Source of the DNA: an uncultured Collinsella sp.
GTDB lineage: Bacteria > Actinomycetota > Coriobacteriia > Coriobacteriales > Coriobacteriaceae
Assembly: GCA_902492755.1 (NCBI GenBank)
Contig: CABUNB010000046.1
Coordinates: 1-17,364, forward strand
Direction of reading: 5' to 3'
Length of the DNA stretch: 17,364 bases
Shown here: piece by piece, positions 14,725-17,364 of the stretch
Position numbering within the stretch: position 1 is the first letter of the stretch
How the letters are laid out: each line of letters opens with the position of its first letter
Program-made: the position numbers and the translations under genes
Notes under the pieces: model-generated
The model's database searches: none
What the model saw: only the letters and a program-made list of their open reading frames with translations
Told to the model about the DNA's origin: nothing

Positions 14725-15798
14725 TTAGAGCTGCTCGAGAGCCTCGAGAGCGGCGTGAAGCTCAGCCTTGGCAGAGTACTCGACACCCTCGTCGTTGAGC
14801 GGGGTGCGCTTGCCCAGGGCGGCAAGGAGAGCACGGATGGAGTGCTTGCGGTTCTCGGCCTCGACCCAGCACAGGGAGCGCTCGGGATCGTCCATGACCT
14901 CGTCGACGACCTCCTCGTTGCGGGTGGCCGGCAGGCAGTGCATGAACTTGGAGTTGGGGCCGGCGAAGTTCATCATGTCCATGGTGACCTGATACTTGGG
15001 ATAGAACACGTCCATGTAGTTCTCACCCGAGACCTCCTCGTCGTACAGGCCATACCACACGTCGGTGTAGATGAAGTCGGCGCCCTTGATGCACTCGATG
15101 TCGTCGGAGATGACGATGGAGCCACCGGAGACCTTGCAGTTCTCCTCGGCAATGGCCATCATCTGCTTGCCGAACTCGGCGCGCTCCTCGACGGTGCCAA
15201 CGTGCAGGCCGCCGTCGGGGATCTGGTGGCCCTTAGGTCCAAACTGGACAAACTTCATGCCGACCTTGGAGGCGATGAACATGAGGGAGACGCAGACCTG
15301 GGTGGCGTCGCCGATGAAGGCCAAGGTGCAGTCCTCGATCTTCTTGCCCTCGGGGAGGTTCTCGAGCATGGTCATGAGGTCGCCCATCTCCTGCGTGGGG
15401 TGGTTGAACTCAGACATGCCGTTGATGACGGGCACAGCGGAGCCCTCGGCGAGGCCGACGACGTCCTTGTGACGGTCAACGCGAGCCATCATGATGTCGA
15501 GCAGCGAGCCCATAACGCGAGCGGTGTCGCCCAGGGACTCGTGACCGCCGAGCTGGATGGTGCCAGGGCCATAGAACTGAGCATGGCCGCCGAGGTCGGT
15601 CATAGCGGTCTCGAAGGAAAGACGGGTGCGGGTGGAGACCTGCTGGAAGATCATGCCAAGGCTCTTGTTGCGGAGCAGGTGCGGATAATAACCGTCAACC
15701 TTGATGGCCTTCTTCATTGCCAGGCCAAGATCCTCGATAGCCAGGATCTGCTCTTTGGTGAAGTCGTTGGTGTCGATGAAATCCTTAGGCAGTGCCAT
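14725..15798 (-). CDS. aguB: Putrescine carbamoyltransferase
   Basis: A 357-residue transcarbamylase that splits N-carbamoylputrescine with phosphate into putrescine and carbamoyl phosphate, the second step of the agmatine deiminase pathway. The carbamoyl-phosphate loop STRTR is at 55-59, followed by LSFETAM; GPGTIQLGGHE (77-87), HPTQ (133-136) and HCLPATR (287-293) are present. HCLPATR and the IQLGGHE region are typical of putrescine rather than ornithine carbamoyltransferases. The start at 15798 follows AAAGGAAA; an in-frame extension to 15879 is possible (a second ATG with AGAGG exists) but the family N-terminus fits the shorter form. It is the first gene of the minus-strand agu cluster and is divergent from the AguR-like regulator. 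No carbamate kinase follows in this window. Confidence 0.92.
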   Translation of the reverse strand: MALPKDFIDTNDFTKEQILAIEDLGLAMKKAIKVDGYYPHLLRNKSLGMIFQQVSTRTRLSFETAMTDLGGHAQFYGPGTIQLGGHESLGDTARVMGSLLDIMMARVDRHKDVVGLAEGSAVPVINGMSEFNHPTQEMGDLMTMLENLPEGKKIEDCTLAFIGDATQVCVSLMFIASKVGMKFVQFGPKGHQIPDGGLHVGTVEERAEFGKQMMAIAEENCKVSGGSIVISDDIECIKGADFIYTDVWYGLYDEEVSGENYMDVFYPKYQVTMDMMNFAGPNSKFMHCLPATRNEEVVDEVMDDPERSLCWVEAENRKHSIRALLAALGKRTPLNDEGVEYSAKAELHAALEALEQL

Positions 15799-15922
15799 GT
15801 CGATTTCCTTTCCGCCGGTCTTGCCGACTATTACTATGAGGCGCTCGAACATCACGCCTCTTGTTGACAAGACCATCATTCACCCGTATGCAATTTTTAC
15901 CTAGTTTATTCGGGATTAAAGA

Positions 15923-16010
15923 CCGTTCACGGAGTTACACCCTCTCTAATCCAATATAAACCCGCAGGTCAAGAGTTTACAGGGGGTTTACTATCTAGAA
16001 CCGTGAACGG
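15923..16010. promoter_or_regulatory. Paired palindromic operators between aguB and the AguR-like gene
   Basis: CCGTTCACGG (15923-15932) and its exact reverse complement CCGTGAACGG (16001-16010) lie 68 bp apart; each is itself a palindrome (CCGT-2-ACGG). Read along each gene's transcription, each is CCGTGAACGG followed at once or after 2 nt by a -10-like hexamer: TATACA (16011-16016) towards the regulator, TTTAAT (15920-15915) towards aguB. On the plus strand TTTACT (15987-15992) is an 18-bp-spaced -35 candidate, placing the palindrome in the spacer. Likely targets of the AguR-like protein; whether it activates or represses is not shown by sequence. Confidence 0.55.
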
Positions 16011-16011
16011 T

Positions 16012-16093
16012 ATACAGCTATCCTGTATCTCGGCGCCTAATCTGCAATGGAACGAAGGGTCGAGACGTCTATACCCCACAGGATATACAGGAT
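16012..16093. repeat. ATACAG repeats in the regulator leader
   Basis: ATACAG (16012-16017) and CTGTAT (16023-16028) are inverted 5 bp apart, and ATCCTGTAT (16020-16028) is a perfect 9-bp inverted repeat of ATACAGGAT (16085-16093), with another ACAGGAT at 16078-16084. They lie between the putative promoter and the regulator start, so they could fold the leader RNA or bind a second protein. Confidence 0.45.
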
Positions 16094-16128
16094 TCGGCCA
16101 TAGATTAAATGAGATGGGACGGTGACAG

Positions 16129-17094
16129 ATGAACACTCTGATGTTCTTCTATACCCTAGCAATACTCGTAATCTGTATTGTGACGGCAGTGCTTTCGCTT
16201 GCCGCCTATGCCTCGTCTCGTCGACGCTTCTTTATCTATGGCAGCGGCGTATTTATCTGCTATGCCATCGAGATGACCGAGATCTTCTTTTTTGAATACA
16301 CATTGCAAAACCAGAGTTTTCCGGCCAGCGACTATTACTCAATTACCATGCCTGTAATGCGGACCCTTGTGGCGACCGCTTCACAGGCTTTTATTTGGCT
16401 GATTGCCATGGACCTGCTCGACAAGCATTCTAAGAAGCTGTTCGTCATTCCCATCGCAACGTTCTTGGTAAGCGAGCTGTTGATTATCGTTGCCGTCCCC
16501 TATGGCCCCATGCACCAGTGGCTTTACTACACCATGCGTCAGGTGTTCCTCATCTTTGTGGGACTGTATATCTTTTGGACGGCTCACAAGAGTACAAAGG
16601 TTGAGCTGAAGGCACGTGTTAACAACCAGAAGAAACACCTGATTATCGGCGCCATTCTGGTTGGCTGCATCGTTGCCGAGGACTTCTACAACATTCTCGT
16701 GGTCCCCATGAGCCTGGCGCCCTCTTGGCTGCAGTTGTACCTGTCCGAGCGCAACTTTAGCGAGAACGTCTTCGCTTGCTACTTTGCCATCCTGCTGATT
16801 ATCTACGCCTATCACGTGCTTTCGATTCGCATGCAAGAGGCACCCGAGGAAAAGAACGTCAGCGATCTTGATCGACACATCGAAGAGCAGATGCCCTTCT
16901 ATCGCAACGCCTACAAGCTCTCCAACCGCGAAACCGAGGTCATGCGCCTGGTCGTACTGGGCAAGTCGAACCAAGAGATCGCTGACGAGCTATTCCTTGC
17001 CGTGGGCACCGTCAAAACCCACATCCATAACATCCTGGTCAAAACCGAGCAGCAAAACCGCACAACCCTCATCCTCCACTTCTGGAAACGCTAA
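16129..17094 (+). CDS. Transmembrane LuxR-type regulator, AguR-like
   Basis: A 321-residue protein with seven hydrophobic segments (about 4-27, 34-54, 74-96, 104-123, 135-151, 170-192, 213-232) and a C-terminal LuxR/GerE helix-turn-helix at 264-318 (LSNRETEVMRLVVLGKSNQE...VGTVKTHIHNIL). It shares YLSERNFSENV (204-214) and VAEDFYNIL (182-190) with the transmembrane regulator at 8276-9268. Membrane-bound LuxR architecture and a position divergent from aguB match AguR, the agmatine-responsive activator of the agu operon in Lactococcus lactis and Enterococcus, though sequence identity to it cannot be judged here. The ribosome binding site before ATG 16129 is weak (GGTGAC), so expression is probably low. 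A terminator overlaps its stop codon. Confidence 0.88.
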   Translation: MNTLMFFYTLAILVICIVTAVLSLAAYASSRRRFFIYGSGVFICYAIEMTEIFFFEYTLQNQSFPASDYYSITMPVMRTLVATASQAFIWLIAMDLLDKHSKKLFVIPIATFLVSELLIIVAVPYGPMHQWLYYTMRQVFLIFVGLYIFWTAHKSTKVELKARVNNQKKHLIIGAILVGCIVAEDFYNILVVPMSLAPSWLQLYLSERNFSENVFACYFAILLIIYAYHVLSIRMQEAPEEKNVSDLDRHIEEQMPFYRNAYKLSNRETEVMRLVVLGKSNQEIADELFLAVGTVKTHIHNILVKTEQQNRTTLILHFWKR

Positions 17095-17125
17095 ACCTGC
17101 CAAAAAGGGACAGGTTTATTTTGGC
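17093..17125 (+). terminator. Terminator of the AguR-like gene with alternative stem
   Basis: AAACCTG (17093-17099) pairs with CAGGTTT (17111-17117), followed by ATTTT. An overlapping second stem, GCCAAAA (17099-17105) with TTTTGGC (17119-17125), is mutually exclusive with the first. It begins within the stop codon of the regulator. Confidence 0.65.
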
Positions 17126-17364
17126 TGGTTTTATCTGGGGAAACGCCAACCTCCGCGAGAGAGCTGTTTTCCCTCGTGGCGGTCTTCTAGTAGAAAAACT
17201 AAGTGAGTAGGCTTTTTGCAGGAGGCCAAGCACGCCCTAAAACGCCACAGCCCTGACCTGCACTGATAATTGTTCTCGGGGGAAGCGGGCACTGCGGGGC
17301 GCGGCGACAGCGCGCGATTTCCGCGTCGCAGCGCTACCCTGATGCTGAAAGCCGGGGCGATGAC
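17126..17364. other. Right-end region without a supported gene
   Basis: No gene with a start and ribosome binding site is seen. A minus-strand frame is open from the window edge down to about 17139, but its composition (runs of Arg, Pro, Ser, Cys) does not look like a protein. CCGCGAG near 17156 can pair with CTCGTGG near 17174 using one G-T pair, and GCGAC/GTCGC flank 17305-17328. This could be a dispersed intergenic repeat of the genome; that is a guess. Confidence 0.3.

Noticed and set aside
17139..17364. Partial minus-strand gene at the right edge
   Set aside because: Composition is not protein-like and no start can be seen.
1..17364. CRISPR array, tRNA, rRNA, insertion sequence or prophage genes
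   Set aside because: No regularly spaced repeats, tRNA-like folds, transposase or phage motifs were seen.

Overview
The window looks like a chromosomal segment of a high-GC gut actinobacterium of the class Coriobacteriia, most likely Collinsella or a close relative. This is inferred from the codon use, the membrane-anchored LuxR regulators with a shared YLSERN-SEN signature, and the agmatine genes; no rRNA or marker gene is present to confirm it. Coding is dense and mostly on the minus strand.

Layout. Left end (1-2500): a GNAT acetyltransferase on the plus strand converges with a self-contained AlbA_2/ATPase-like transcription regulator whose promoter is covered by three copies of a 10-bp direct repeat. 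Next (2547-4723): an agmatine deiminase (AguA copy 1) with a clear terminator, divergent from a soluble LuxR-type regulator that is broken by a 1-nt frameshift in its DNA-binding domain. Middle (4862-9268), all minus: a transmembrane LuxR regulator, then an amidohydrolase of the YtcJ/NfdA type, then a MATE efflux pump. Right half (9397-17094): a small plus-strand ORF, then, in transcription order from right to left, putrescine carbamoyltransferase (AguB), an APC antiporter (AguD-like), a second agmatine deiminase (AguA copy 2), a short Cys-rich ORF overlapping the next start, and a second APC antiporter. A second transmembrane LuxR regulator (AguR-like) reads divergently from AguB.

Function. 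Agmatine would enter by antiport with putrescine, be deiminated to N-carbamoylputrescine by AguA, and be split by AguB into putrescine and carbamoyl phosphate. The carbamate kinase that would recover ATP is not in the window. The locus resembles the aguR-aguBDAC operon of lactic acid bacteria, but with two deiminases, two antiporters and no kinase. The second transmembrane LuxR next to the amidohydrolase and MATE pump suggests a parallel sensor/enzyme/transporter cassette.

The least expected content is between genes. The gaps before AguA copy 2 (367 nt) and before the second antiporter (545 nt) are full of strong inverted repeats and share two hairpin types whose stems are kept although the bases differ. 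A palindrome CCGTGAACGG lies next to a -10-like hexamer in both directions of the aguB/LuxR divergent region, and weaker matches occur upstream of AguA copy 1 and of the amidohydrolase.
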